From: Euglena gracilis
Taxonomy: Eukaryota > Euglenida > Euglenophyceae > Euglenales
DNA length: 64,000 nt
NCBI GenBank assembly: GCA_039621445.1
Contig: CP154954.1
Coordinates: forward strand, 27,516,123 to 27,580,122
Direction: 5' to 3'
The position numbers and the translations under genes are program-made. The first letter of the stretch is position 1. The number at the start of each line of letters is the position of its first letter. Shown here piece after piece: positions 25,001 through 34,990 of this stretch. The notes under the pieces were generated by a model, which was not told the DNA's origin, did no database searches, and saw only the letters and a program-made list of their open reading frames with translations.

Positions 25001-28000
25001 GGCTTTATTGGAACGCGGCTTCCATTCCAACGACAAACAATCAAAGGCCCTTCAGGGCATTTAATCAGGGGCTGCTTGGATCTGGGTGTCGGGCCAAAAT
25101 CAGCCAAAGGTTTATTTGCGGGGTGCTTGGAACGACGAGCTGCGGAATCGATCGGCTGGTGCTGTGAGAAGGATGGCAGCACAACCCACCTCTCACCGCC
25201 CCACATTTCTTGTTTTCCGGCCAACACTCCGGTAAAGCCCATTCCGCTGGACAGGTTCCTGCCCAGTGTGTATTTCTGTGGTATCATTGGGAGGGGTTGA
25301 AGGGGAACGAACGCCCCCTGCCCTTCCCAGGGCGAGCGTCCTCCCCCTCGCGGGGGCCGAGCAGTGACGGGCCGTGCCGGAACTGCGGCAGCATCGACCA
25401 CGGCCTGCGCGACCAGGGCCGGACGGGAATCCCCAAAACCCGCTGCGGGCGGTTGGTTGAGTGGGGCATCTCTTTTTTCCAGGGGGCCGCCTTTTTTTGG
25501 GGCAAGTTTTCCTTCGGCGCAAAGGCACTTTCCCTTGCGCAGTGCCATCCTGACTCCCGGGGGGGGGGGTCACCCCCAGGGCTGTACCGGAATCCCCGCA
25601 ACCCCATGGGTGGTGGGTGGGGGGTCCGACCAGCCCCCCCCCCCGGCCTTCCTGTACAGCCTGGTCACCTCCCCCACCAGACTTCAACTGCCGCCCTGTG
25701 GGAGACTGCCCCCGGGAGATCTTCTGCACGCGCTGCCGGCGGACCGGGCACACCCGCCACGTGTGCAAGGAGCCGCTGGAGAGCGACGGTGTGCCCCGCG
25801 AGCCGCACGGCCGCCCACGGGGCATGGCTGGAGCATTTTTTTTTCAGTTTTAGTTTTAGGGTGGCCCTCCTCAAATAAACCCCCCGGTATCATATTTCGT
25901 GGGATTTCAACACCCTGAGGGGGGCTTTATATTTGGGGTATTTTATGTTTGGGCAGGAAAATCAAACTTCGTGACCGAAGCGTGCGTGCAATTTCGCACC
26001 CCATTTTGATCAAATTTCATTTAGGCGGCCGGATTTGCACTTAAGCTTTTTATGTTGATTTGCGCACTTGCGCAAATGCACAATTTTTTTGATTCTCTTT
26101 TGATTTGGCTGTATGACCCCGGGGGGTTTGAAAACACGTTGACAAGAGAGTGCAAAAAATGAGCGAAATTCTGATTTTGGCGGTGTGACCCCTGGGACTT
26201 TGGCAAAAAATGGTGTTTTGGGGGTGTCTGAAAATGGACTTTGTACGTTGAAACCTCCGGGACCTTGCCGGCCAAAAGGGAAAAAAAACGCAAAAAACCA
26301 GCACAGGAACGGGACCTTTACTGCCCTTGTTTCTCCTTTCGGCTGTGTCCCCGGGTGTACCCGAACTGCCGGCGGTGTGCGTCCTGGGTGTTTGCCGGAC
26401 TGCGTTGCTTGCAGCGCCTTGTTGTGGTGTTTTTGGCGTGTTTGTTAAAGCGCGGGGAGGAAGTGACGGCGGGTGTGGGTGTGGTGTGATCAAGCGGGAA
26501 GGAGGGACGCAGTGAGAGGAAGGCAGGTGCGGGTTGTTGGGCAAGGGAAGCACAGAGGGGAAGAAATTGGGTCCGCAGGGAATGAAGGGGGACAGGTGTC
26601 CCCAACCCGGCTTATACCCGGGATCCGCACAACCAGTTTTGTGGCTGAGAACCCAGCAGAAGAAGCCCAACACTGGAAGGACAAAATTGTGTTTATTTGC
26701 GCAAATGCGCGCACCAACATGTTTATGTTTATTTGTGCAATTGCGCAAATAAACATAAACGTGTCCTTCAAGGATTAGGCTTTAGTACCCATGAACCGAC
26801 GCCGTCGAAAAGCGGCGTGACAAAGGAACCGTGAGTGCGCAGACCACCGGGCCGTCCAGTTGGTGGGTTTGTCACACTGTTTGTCGACGGCGCAAGCTAA
26901 TGGGCGCAAATGCGCGCACAAACAAAAATTATGTTTGTACACACATTTGCACAAATGCGCACATAAACATGTTCTTTGTTTATTTGCGCAAATGCGCAAT
27001 TAACAAAGAAGAACGGTGTGACGGAAACACAACTGTCAAACACCAGTCTCACCCTCTGCCCTCTTCGCGTCACTTGGTAAGTGACATGCACACCAAACTA
27101 CTCCCCTCCAACACAGGGTTGAAATAGTTCATAAATTCCGTGGGCCAGGGCACAGGGTCCAGGAATTTCGTAAAATTTGCGCATTTGCGCAAATGCACAA
27201 ATTCTGAAGAAAAACCCTTAAGTTCGAATCCGGCCGCCTAAGTTTCACCATTTTTTTTGTGCTGAAATACAGCTTATGACCATTTTTTGGAAAAAGTGTC
27301 AAAATTGTGGCCGAATGCTGTCACAAAATGATGAAATTATTGGATTTTTCCGTCCGGGGGTTTTACATTTGGGTGGAATTTCAAGGCCCCAGAGGGGGTT
27401 ATATTTGGGGGGGGGTTATCCAGGTTTGCTTGTGAGGCCCAGTTCCAGGTGGGGGACCACTATGGGGGGGGTCAGCCAGCAGCCTTTTCCCAGCCGTCTC
27501 AAAATTTCTATCCTCTGAGTTGAACCCGTCCGAGTGGGTCGTTAAGGGATTCCCTGGTCCCCACCCTCCCCTCCTTCCACACAGAGTCGCCCTTCGGGGG
27601 CTCAGGCGCCAAGCGCAGCGCCTCCCAGAGCACCCCCTTCGACCACGTCTCCGGCGACACGTTCGGGCGGCCAAAGGGGGAGGGCGGCGAGGCCGGGGAG
27701 CGGCGGGCGGACGGCCCCAGCAACGCGGCCGCCTCCGCACAGAGCCCGCCATCCGACGCCTTTAGGGTCAGCGGTGGTGGGGGTCTGGGGTCGGCGCTGC
27801 CGCCAGATACACAACACCCGGTGCATGGGTGCACGGGTGTCTAGATGTATGGGCGTATGGGGTCTCCGACCTGGAGCTGGGAGTGGGGGCTGTGGGCTCA
27901 TTCACACAGACAATTCTCTCTCCACTTTGCACGGTTGTGTCCGTCGGACCCCCCATGTGGCATGCCGTGCTGTGCCGTTGGCATGGGCCGGGGACCCCCC

Positions 28001-30286
28001 CCCCCGCAAATGGCGGCCCTGCGCCCCCGCCATGCCGTTTGGGCCTTCGGCGCAGTCCACGGATGCGACTGCCACCGCGGGCACCGCCGCACCGTTCGGC
28101 TCCAACATCGTGATGCCCGCCCCAGGGTGGCCCGGCATTTCTCAGATTGCACACTTAAGCTATTTTTTGGTCGATTTGCGCATTTTCGCAAACCGACCAA
28201 AAACCATTTTGAGCGTCGGCGTTACAAGGGGTGAGAGCGAGAGGGAGCAGGGTTGGACAAAATATGAGCGGATTGTCATTTTTGGCCCTGGCTCTCCCGG
28301 GAATTACGTGTTTTATTGCTGTTTTTTTTGGGGGGGGGTCGGAATTACACAAAAACCCCCGGACCTATCCCCCAAAGTGAAAAAAACACTGACAAAAGCA
28401 CCAACACCCCGGTACCGCCTCCCCCCATTCCCTGTGTGACAACTGCCAGCGCGAGGTGGTGCTCTGGAGGTGGGTTGCAGGTCCACCCCTTTGTGCTTTT
28501 TTAAGTCAGTTTTGCTGCACATTGTGGAGATTTTGGAAGTTGGTTACGAAAGGAGTGGGAGTCCACATGCCACATAAACAATGTATTTGGAGCTGGAAAA
28601 TGAGTGTGGCAACACTGTGGTATTACCCCCTTTGTATTTCTGTGATTCTGGACCCCTGTTGAATGCTGGTATATTTGGGCAGTTGGTGTGTGCAATTGCG
28701 CACATTAACCATTTAAATGGTTGTTTTTCACAATTGTGGGCACCAACCAAAACTATTTTTTTCATTTTGAGGCCTTGGCAACAGGGCTTTCTGAGACAAG
28801 AAAATAATCGAAACAGGAGGAGAGCAGATTGTTGAGGTGTTGTGCTCAAAGTGGTGGTGTTGTAAGGTGTGTCTGAGAAGATCAAATAAAGTGTGTGAGT
28901 GTGTTGCATTTTTGGGCCCCTTGAACACAGGGATTTCCAAGTCAGCAGACACATCTATCTTCAGCCAATAAATTGTGCCTCGTTTTTGGACTAAATACTG
29001 GGGGTGAAGGGCACTTCTAAACTTAGCTTTTCCTGATAAAACCTGAAAACGTTCTTTCCTTTGAGGTTTCAGGGGCTAAGAAATAGTTTTTCGCAGTTTC
29101 AATTGCCAATGCCCAAATTCGGGCCCGCAGGCTGTCCTTTAGTTGTGTTTATCTCGCACTTAAGGATTTCCAAACTGCAGTGGTGCCACGCCCTCTAAAT
29201 GGCATGTGTATTAATTTTCACAAGTGGTTGTTGCGCGCAGATGCGCAAACCGACCAGAAGCTCTGCTTTTGCATTTGCACAAACCAACCATTTGTACAAT
29301 TTTGTAAACATAGCACACATTGGCACACATTGCGCTTTTCACAGTTGCGCAAACGGTTGGTGTGCGCATTTGCACACACCGTCCACCACTATCTCACAGC
29401 CAAGTTTCAGGGTATTCCTTCAGGCTTAGGCACACCTCACCAAATCGTTCAGTCAATATCCTAAGTTACATGAGACAGCCATCTCACCTGCTGGGCGTTG
29501 TGTATACCATATGCTGTGTTGGCACCTGCTCTCAGGCACCCTATTTGCCAAAGTCCCTGCTTCCACTTCCGCGTTCTGGGGCACCACATCACATCCTGCT
29601 ACATTTTTGGGTTTTTGACGGGTCATATCTTGTCGTTTTCGTAAAAAAAAATGTCGATGTGCACATTTGTGCACATCGACAAAGAAAATAAGCTGAAGTG
29701 CGAGATGTGCCGCCTAAGCATTTGGACCCGGGGGGAGGGCATGTGGCACCAACCAAAGATGATGCGCGCGCGCACACAACGCGTGTGTACACAAGGGATC
29801 CTTTTTATTTCGGGACCCCGCAGACAGTTGCACGGAACCAGCAAGCGATGGCCGGTTTCCCCCCAGGACCCCAAGACCCCACCCCGCTGGGCCCATCCTT
29901 CATCGTCACCCGAGGGAGTTCGCCAGCATCCCCAAAGGGTCGCTTCGAGGCTGCTCACAAGCATTCCTCAACGGTAGCCGGAGGCCGCCCCCCCCCGCCC
30001 CGCCGGCAAAAGGATGGCACGGGCCCCGGCCGCCGTGGGCCCCACCCTCTTCCCGTTCGGCAACAAGACCGCCAACGACACGTTCTCCTTCGGCCTCACC
30101 GACCCGGACCAGCGGCCGGAGCCCGCCGAGGCCGAGCCCAGCCCCGCCCGGCCGGAGCCGGCGCCGGAGGGCCCGGGGGCGGCGGGGGCGGCGGCGGACG
30201 GGGAGGCGGCGCGGCCGCGGGGGGAGGGCGTGGACCTGGACGCAGAGCTGGCGAGGTTCAAGGCGGTGTGGAACGCGGCCCCCTGA
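11934..30286 (+). CDS. Gln-rich, CCHC zinc-knuckle, FG-rich protein (at least 16 exons)
   Basis: Candidate first exon: 11934-11985 (ATG; MQAYSCQPCNVAFATEQ, half of a C2H2-like finger). Next supported: 12670-12827, 12927-about 12973, 13561-13784 (poly-Gln), 14026-14047, 14130-14168, 15609-15695, 20633-20686, 20807-20851, 21335-21418, 23126-23215, 23743-23809, 24002-24097, 25331-25417, 25681-25788, 27585-27766, 28056-28126, 30013-30286 (TGA 30284-30286). From 14130 on every adjacent phase matches. Knuckles CX2CX4HX4C are CRNCGEKGHGLRDC and CTRCRRTGHTRHVC; a third, CRNCGSIDHGLRDQ, has Gln for the last Cys. The C-terminal exons carry SPFGG, DTFGR, APFGS, LFPFGNK and TFSFGL, then an Ala/Pro/Glu-rich stretch and VDLDAELARFKAVWNAAP. 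FG motifs suggest nuclear-pore or RNA-export work and knuckles suggest RNA binding; both are inference. The reading frame in 13561-13784 is ambiguous (Gln versus Ala run), and 22.65-22.74 kb may hold one more exon. I cannot name an orthologue. Confidence 0.65.
13795..13911. repeat. (GT)n microsatellite
   Basis: GT dinucleotide run with a few interruptions directly after the 13784 donor. Confidence 0.95.
14572..14966 (+). mobile_element. Dispersed ~380-bp repeat family, copy C
   Basis: The most complete copy. It starts GGGTCCAGTCAGCCAGCAGC and ends CTGAGCTGGACCC, so GGGTCCAG and CTGGACCC are inverted. Internal blocks are in the same order as 91-465. It sits in an intron of the zinc-knuckle/FG gene. 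Confidence 0.8.
15757..16045. repeat. (TTGTG)n and (GGGT)n microsatellites
   Basis: About 35 TTGTG units with a block of TCGTG variants, then GT-rich sequence, then about ten GGGT units. They begin shortly after the 15695 donor. Confidence 0.95.
16062..16290. mobile_element. One-ended copy of the CAGGGGG/T-rich MITE family
   Basis: CAGGGGGGGGGGAAAACGCA at 16062 opens a stretch of TTTTTTGCG repeats, including two near-identical copies of GCGTTTTTCAATTTTCGG. No matching CCCCCTG right end is seen. Assignment rests on similarity to the complete elements at 31753-32272 and 54187-54687. Confidence 0.45.
16503..19899 (+). pseudogene. hAT/DUF659-like transposase gene with introns, decayed
   Basis: Sits inside the 15696-20632 intron of the zinc-knuckle/FG gene. 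ATG 16503 begins an acidic N-terminus running into KKRKFNYGAKTSDFFRW, like the lead-in to a BED finger; continuing needs a one-base shift at about 16657, and the next piece (16689 on) has an in-frame TGA. Then exons 17421-17508, 17555-17679 and 17834-about 17994, with the DUF659/hAT-type acidic motif AISFDETTDSRGRSVLHIVV. A MITE interrupts this exon, which resumes at 18397. Exon 18690-about 19460 has SKHNPAVVCVAHKLHG (the conserved C..H region) and TRWNSWRDAS. A shift near 19440-19470 leads to the dimerisation-like segment ELMAFWSRHQ...VPVTSADVD. A last exon ending at TAG 19897-19899 (SLAGVIDTKLRHSL) fits the hAT C-terminus. A domesticated gene is possible but the lesions argue for a dead transposon. 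Its terminal repeats were not found. Confidence 0.7.
17995..18396. mobile_element. MULE-like MITE inside the transposase exon
   Basis: The left end ATACATCTCTCTAAGG (17995-18010) and right end CCTTAAAGAGATGTAT (18381-18396) are 15/16 inverted repeats. Both are flanked by the 10-bp direct repeat GTTTCGGACC (17985-17994 and 18397-18406). Taking out the element plus one TSD copy makes the transposase frame continuous across the site, an independent proof of insertion. TSDs of 9-11 bp are typical of Mutator-like elements. The interior carries a perfect 15-bp-arm hairpin with loop AAA at 18148-18180 (CGGCGC-AAA-GCGCCG core) and no ORF. Confidence 0.9.
20857..21021. repeat. (GT)n/(TTGTG)n/(GGGT)n microsatellite
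   Basis: Simple-sequence tract starting immediately after the 20851 donor, as after several other donors of this gene. Confidence 0.95.
21806..22075. repeat. (ACAT)n tetranucleotide array, about 265 bp
   Basis: Roughly 66 ACAT units with a few ACGT variants near 21853-21866 and one ATGC variant. The YMYVC- and THTYI-type open frames across it are artefacts. Confidence 0.98.
22090..23125. other. Intron; repeat fragments and a possible extra exon
   Basis: Bases 22296-22370 contain the CCCAAATATAAGCCCCC motif family. Bases about 22650-22743 could encode a Pro/Gln/Ala-rich exon (AQQMQCMPPAAAPPSAAAQ) that would suit the zinc-knuckle gene, but its phase does not fit the flanking exons as drawn, so I have not counted it. 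Confidence 0.35.
24098..25330. other. Intron, no exon recognised
   Basis: Lies between two phase-matched exons. AT-richer in its second half (24.7-25.2 kb). No TIR element or coding stretch is evident. Confidence 0.4.
26020..27242. mobile_element. TIR element of the CTTAGGCGGC family, 1.22 kb, 5-bp TSD
   Basis: Left TIR from 26020 (TTTAGGCGGCCGGATTTG, then CACTTAAG) and right TIR ending 27242 (CTTAAGTTCGAATCCGGCC, then GCCTAAG) match in inverted orientation at about 23 of 26 positions. TTTCA is duplicated exactly at 26015-26019 and 27243-27247. Just inside each end, and at about 26697, 26735, 26904, 26946 and 26980, lie palindromic motifs of GCGCAAWTGCGC type. No transposase is visible. It sits in the 25789-27584 intron. 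Within it, 26.3-26.6 kb is unrelated GC-rich sequence that may be captured. Confidence 0.85.
27433..27533 (+). repeat. Fragment of the GGTCCAG dispersed repeat
   Basis: Matches only the 3' third of copies A-C: GCCCAGTTCCAGGTGGG, GTCAGCCAGCAGCCTTTTCCC, and a diverged TGAGTTGAACCCGTCC end. Confidence 0.6.
28141..29718. mobile_element. TIR element of the CTTAGGCGGC family, 1.58 kb, 5-bp TSD
   Basis: The right end reads AAGTGCGAGATGTGCCGCCTAAG and stops at 29718. The left end (CTCAGATTGCACACTTAAGC from 28141) is a shortened version. CATTT is duplicated exactly at 28136-28140 and 29719-29723. The interior repeats GCGCA/TGCGC palindromes with an AAACCGACC or AACCAACC tail (28178, 28690, 29237, 29270, 29341, 29366) and GTGCACATTTGTGCAC (29660). 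A second left-end-like stretch at about 29137-29165 (ATCTCGCACTTAAGG) suggests internal duplication or nesting. The element makes up most of the 28127-30012 intron, starting 14 bases after the donor. Confidence 0.8.
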
Positions 30287-31752
30287 CGGCCTGTCCGGTG
30301 GTCCGCCTCCAATCTGGATGGAACCCCCAAACACTTTGGACCAGGGGTTTTCTTAAGCTGGAGGGTACCCCTCGGGGGGGGGTCCAGCCAGCCAGCAGCT
30401 CAAATCCAGCCAGCAGCCCAAATTCGGGCTGGGAGCCCGGGTCGAGTGAAATAAAGTCGGGTCCAGCCCGCCCGGAGGCCGGGCCAGCCGGCCGCAGGCC
30501 GGCCAGCAAACTGGGCTGCCCAGCTCACCTATGCCTGCATTTTTTCCCCTCACCACAGCTTCCCAATCACAGCCCCCCAGCCTTGACCTAGCTCCATCCA
30601 TCAAAATGTCGAAAATGGCAAAAATGCTTTAGAAAATTTTGGTTTTCATCGACCCAGCCCAGCCCAGCCCAGCCCCAACCCCAGACCCCCCCCTCCCCCC
30701 CCCCTATATCCCCGGGGGGGTGGTCCAGCCAGCAGCTCATTTCCAGCCAGCAGCCTTTTTGCCAGCCGGAGACTGGACCCCCCCGGGGGGTCTTTAAGAA
30801 AACCCCTTCTTTGGACGCTCTCCCACCAGTGGGAGCAAATGTTTTATCCCCCAAACAGGCAGGCCCTCCCCCCTGCTCTTGGGTGGGGTCCACCATCGTG
30901 GCTTCCGAGGCGGGACGCCGGCACTGTTGCTCCTTCTGTGTGTGTCTCACTTGTACTATTCGGTCCCCTTCGCCGCCCATGCCCACCTGTCGCGTTTCAT
31001 TCATAGCGTCAAACGGCCAGTGGGCTTGTCCCCTGAACCACTCGCATCCACTGCTCTGGGACCCCCTGGGTCCCAGAGCCGTCAGAGAGTGTCAGAGAGT
31101 GGGACGGGGTCGGTGGATTTTTGGACTGGTTCCAATCTGGCCCAGTGGTTGGTTTGATGGCTGAACTCTGGATCCGCGCAGTTGGCCGCCGCCCAAAAAC
31201 AAGCCCTTTACCCATGTCCCTGTCTCTACTGCATTGATGGCGCATTCCACAATTAATGAAAAATGGTTTGAGATGCACAAATGCATTTGACGGAAGTCCG
31301 CTTGGTGACTGAACTGCCTGTCATCCACCCGCCCGAGCGCCTGCACTTCTTTCTTCAGTATGCCTGCGACGCCCGAACCCGAACTCTCTGTCCAGTTCAC
31401 AGCACATTCGCCCCTCCACTCGCACTCCGCCACCCCTCGCCAACAGACACGAGGCAACGGACACGGCGCCACCTCGATTTCACAGCACAACCGGGGGATT
31501 GCCAAGGGGGGTTGCATTGTGGTCTCTCAAGAAGGGCAGGGAGAGAGATGGCTTCCCAACCCTCCCAGATAATTGCGTAATTGGATGGTACAGGCAACTC
31601 ATATATCTGGTTTTGTGGTTGAGTTCCCTCAGCAGAATAGCAAATTGTTTCAATGTGAATTTGCCAATGAAGTTGTAGTTCAAGCTCAGAGGTGCTGGGA
31701 GGGCGGTCATGCATACAGCCCCTTGACACTCTTGTGTTTATTCTGTCTTCTC
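30287..31752. other. Intergenic; GGTCCAGCCAGCAG repeat fragments
   Basis: Around 30380-30510 and 30720-30785 short pieces of the GGTCCAGCCAGCAGC...CTGGACCCCCC family recur, including a minimal 65-bp version bounded by GGTCCAG and CTGGACC. An open frame at 31360-31572 (70 codons, ATG) has no independent support. Confidence 0.5.
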
Positions 31753-32272
31753 CAGGGGGGGGGGAATAATTGATATCCGCAATTTTTCCGCAATTTCCGC
31801 AATTTTCCACAATTTCCGCAATTTTCCGCAATTTTCCGCAATTTTTCCGCAATTTCCGAAATTTTTCCGCAATTTTTCACCATTTTTTTGAAGAATTTTT
31901 TTCTCCACCACCGAAGATGGAAGATGCAATGAGTTCAATCCATTCTTCAAATGGATCAACAGGTGTGCTATTGTGTTTTGTTGTTCCCCCCCCAGTTTAC
32001 CAATTTTTCTCACAGGTGCACCACTGGTCACAGGATTGGGTGCGTCCCACCTGTGCAAAGAACATCAAGCGTTTTGATTTGTGCTCGCCTGCATCGACGT
32101 GGGTGTTGCGGTGTTCTGAACCTCACAATTGAAAATTTTCTAAGTCCCCCCAAGCAGAAATGTGTATACCCGATATCAATTTTTCCGCAATTTTTTCCGC
32201 AATTTCCGCAATTTTTCCGCAATTTTTCCGCAATTTTTCCGAAGGCCTCCGATATCAATTATTCCCCCCCTG
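31753..32272. mobile_element. MITE with CAGGGGG TIRs, T-rich repetitive arms, 6-bp TSD
   Basis: The left end CAGGGGGGGGGG-AATAATTGATATC and right end GATATCAATTATTCCCCCCCTG (32251-32272) are inverted repeats apart from G-run length. CTTCTC is duplicated exactly at 31747-31752 and 32273-32278. Next to each TIR lie repeats of CCGCAATTTTT in the same orientation (about 31777-31890 and 32180-32245), enclosing about 270 bp of ordinary sequence. No ORF. Confidence 0.8.
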
Positions 32273-33040
32273 CTTCTCAAATTTTGGATTTATGGATTTA
32301 TTCTCCAGATAAAAAGCCAGGGTGAGCAGGAAACCTGGCTATCTACCTGGGGTGGGGGACGGCGAGCGCTGCCCACCACCTTTTTCTATTTTCAACATGT
32401 ATTATTTTCCAGCTGAAATTCTCCTGTGGTGAACCCTCCTTTTGCGTGGGGGGCACCACGTTTTAGATCCAGCGCAATACCAGCCAAGGGACCAGTTGCC
32501 AGGTCTCTCTCTCCGTCTGGTCTTTCCGACTCTGCGCCCATACCCCTGGACACCACAGACTTTTACAGGGGGGCATACAATGCAGGGGGGGGGGCTGGGG
32601 TCAACCCCACTCGGGAATGGGAGGCAGCCAAACAAACAAATGTGGATAACGTTTTGCTATCAAAGCCATATCTCTGTTTCTTTGACCAGGAACCTTTACT
32701 ACCCAACTGTTTTTGTTACATTCCAAAAGTGTTACCCCTGTGGCACATTTGGAGGCAACGAGAATGAGAATCGAGGCTCCCGGGACAGCCTGCCATGGGT
32801 CGAAACGGGACGACGGTTTGGTTTGCCTTCGGAACGGAAAGCGCCCACCCACCCAATTGGCTGGCCTGCCCCGGGTATGGTCCTGGCACCACTGCATCCT
32901 CAGATATCCCTATTTTTGGCGGTGGCCCCGATTCCGTTGCCTGGACTGCCCCAACCAACGTTGACGGTCTGCTCTGCGCCGCCAGGGGGGTCGGAGCTCT
33001 TCCCCCGCCCCATGTTGCCCCACACCCTCTTCCCGGGGTG

Positions 33041-33110
33041 ATGGCCGCGCCGCCGGGTTCTCTGGACGCCTTCCGGCAGGACCTCTTCGCGTTGCGGCGG
33101 CCGGATCCAT
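33041..33110 (+). CDS. Probable first exon of the CID (Pcf11-like) gene
   Basis: ATG 33041 opens MAAPPGSLDAFRQDLFALRRPDP and ends at a strong donor T|GTGAGA. High GC at third positions. CID proteins typically begin with a short helix of the form (Y/F)R..L..L immediately before the I..L..LA helix supplied by the exon at 50720. The phase as drawn (1) does not match the 2 required at 50720; an intervening small exon or an indel in nearby C-runs would reconcile them. The linkage is therefore inference. Confidence 0.4.
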
Positions 33111-34990
33111 GTGAGACTGGCCAGGCAGTTGGTCTCCCGGTGTCAATTGGATGCGATTCGGTTTCGTGCTCCCGTTCAAACACTCACAAACGTTTAACGC
33201 AAACGCACACAAGCATCCATCTGCTCAATGTGCTATCAAAATATTATCCCCTTTGTCCGTTATTTTTTTTGTCTGGGGTTTGGGCGATATGTGAATGCTT
33301 TTCTACCCAAGGCTTGTCCCTTCTTTGAATGCGAATCCCCAACTTTGTTTGCCCTGATGATTTACCACATTTGGCTGATCTTTGGCCTTCCAGGAGGTTC
33401 AGCTTGCATGTTCTTTCAAATTTTTGTTCCCAGATTTGGCCCCCTGGGTTCGCAGCAAATCCTGTCATGTCCAACCCGGCCCGGCCCAAAACATGCTTAT
33501 CCCCACGCATGGGGAGGCTCAGGAAACCTCATCTTGGGCGTTTGGGAATTTGCTTTTCTGTTCCCTCTTAGGCGGCCTAATTCGCACTTAAGGATTTAAC
33601 TTTTTATTTGCGCATATGCGCAAATCCCCAGGTTTTTTGATTCCGGCGGGGAAGGTCCAGGGGGTGGAGAGACACGTCGAAAAGCAAGGGCACAAACGGA
33701 GCGATTTTTTGGTTTTGGCGGAGCAACCTCTGGGACTTTGGCCAAAAATGGTGTTTTTTTGGGTGTCCGAAGAGTTTATTTTGGGCCAAACCCCCGGGAC
33801 CCTGCCCGCCCAAACGGAAAAAAATCAAAAAAAGCACCTGGGGACCGGGACCCTGCCCGCCCCTGTGGTGACGCGGAGCCTTTTTTGGGGAAGTGAACTC
33901 GCCGGCAGTGTGTTCCCTCCCGGTGCCTCGGAGTGTGTGTGTCTACTTTTACCTTGGGGACTTGTGAACTTTTGATTGGTAAAGAAAGCAGCGGAAAGGG
34001 TGACAGGGCTTTGGGAGGGGTGCGGGTTGATGGTTCCGGTGTGCAGGGGGTAGGGGGAGGAGGGGTCCAGGGTGCAGGGGTGTGACGGTGCAGAGGGTGT
34101 GCAGGGGTGGTGTGCGGCGGGCAGGGCGGTAGGGGTGAGACGCCCGCAGGGGTTGTCAGTGGGGGCCTGGTTGCCAGTGTGTGGTGACTTGCGTGTGTGC
34201 AACCCAGGACTTTGACCTCGGTGTTTTTGTGAGGCACCAAAACATATGCTTGATGTTGATGCGCGCAATTGCGCAAATAAAACGTACGGTGGTGTGCGTG
34301 CCAGGGTGTGAGAGGGGTGCCGGTGGAAGAACCAGACGATTGAAAGAGCTGGGGACGAGCAGACCACACAGAAAACAAAAAACTGAACCAGGCAAACAAA
34401 CCCCCGGCGGGCGGTGGACACGCTGGCCGCCCGGGGCTGAACACGAGGAGGGGCCGCCCCGCATTCCGCCCGCGCGCTGGTTGTCAGTGGGGGGTGGCGC
34501 TTGGAGAAGGGGTTAGGTTTTTTTTTGTGACACGGGTGAGAGGGGCAGCACGGCACGAGAGGGGGGCTGCAGGGTCACGAGAGGGGGTGTGTCACACCAA
34601 CCCAAAAAAAAAAACAAGTCCACCCCCCGGCAGGGTAGAGGGCTTGGGGATGACGGTCAGCAGGGGGGCGGTGTACACGGACACCACGGCGGTGGGGCAC
34701 TGTCTCCCAGCTGGCAGGCAAATGACAAAACAACAAAGTGTGCGTTTTACTTGCGCAATTGCGCGCATCAACACCACTGATAAATTTTTTTGTTTGAAAC
34801 AAAAATTCTGAGAGGGGACAGACCATAGCCAAGAGGGGACTGAGAGGGGGAAACAATTGTAACAGAAACATTTGCGCAAATGCGCACATCAAATGTGTTT
34901 TGAAAATAAAAAAGAGATGATGAGTACAGAATGGAGTGGGGAAGAGAACGTTAACAAAAGGCAGGAGCTGAGACAGGCCCACAGCCAGTC

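Noticed and set aside
26471-26605. Possible captured exon inside the 26020 element
   Set aside because: No consistent frame with splice sites on either strand.
27180-27242. tRNA 3'-half-like AGTTCGAATCCGG
   Set aside because: It is part of the right TIR of the 26020-27242 element. The same position in the sister element reads AGTGCGAATTCGG.
29137-29718. Separate element with its left end at 29137
   Set aside because: The flanks (TGTCC versus CATTT) do not match, whereas 28136-28140 matches the right flank exactly. It is more likely an internal duplicate of the end.
31360-31572. 70-codon ORF starting with an ATG after CAGT
   Set aside because: No splice partners, no recognisable motif, and composition not clearly coding. 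Left as intergenic.
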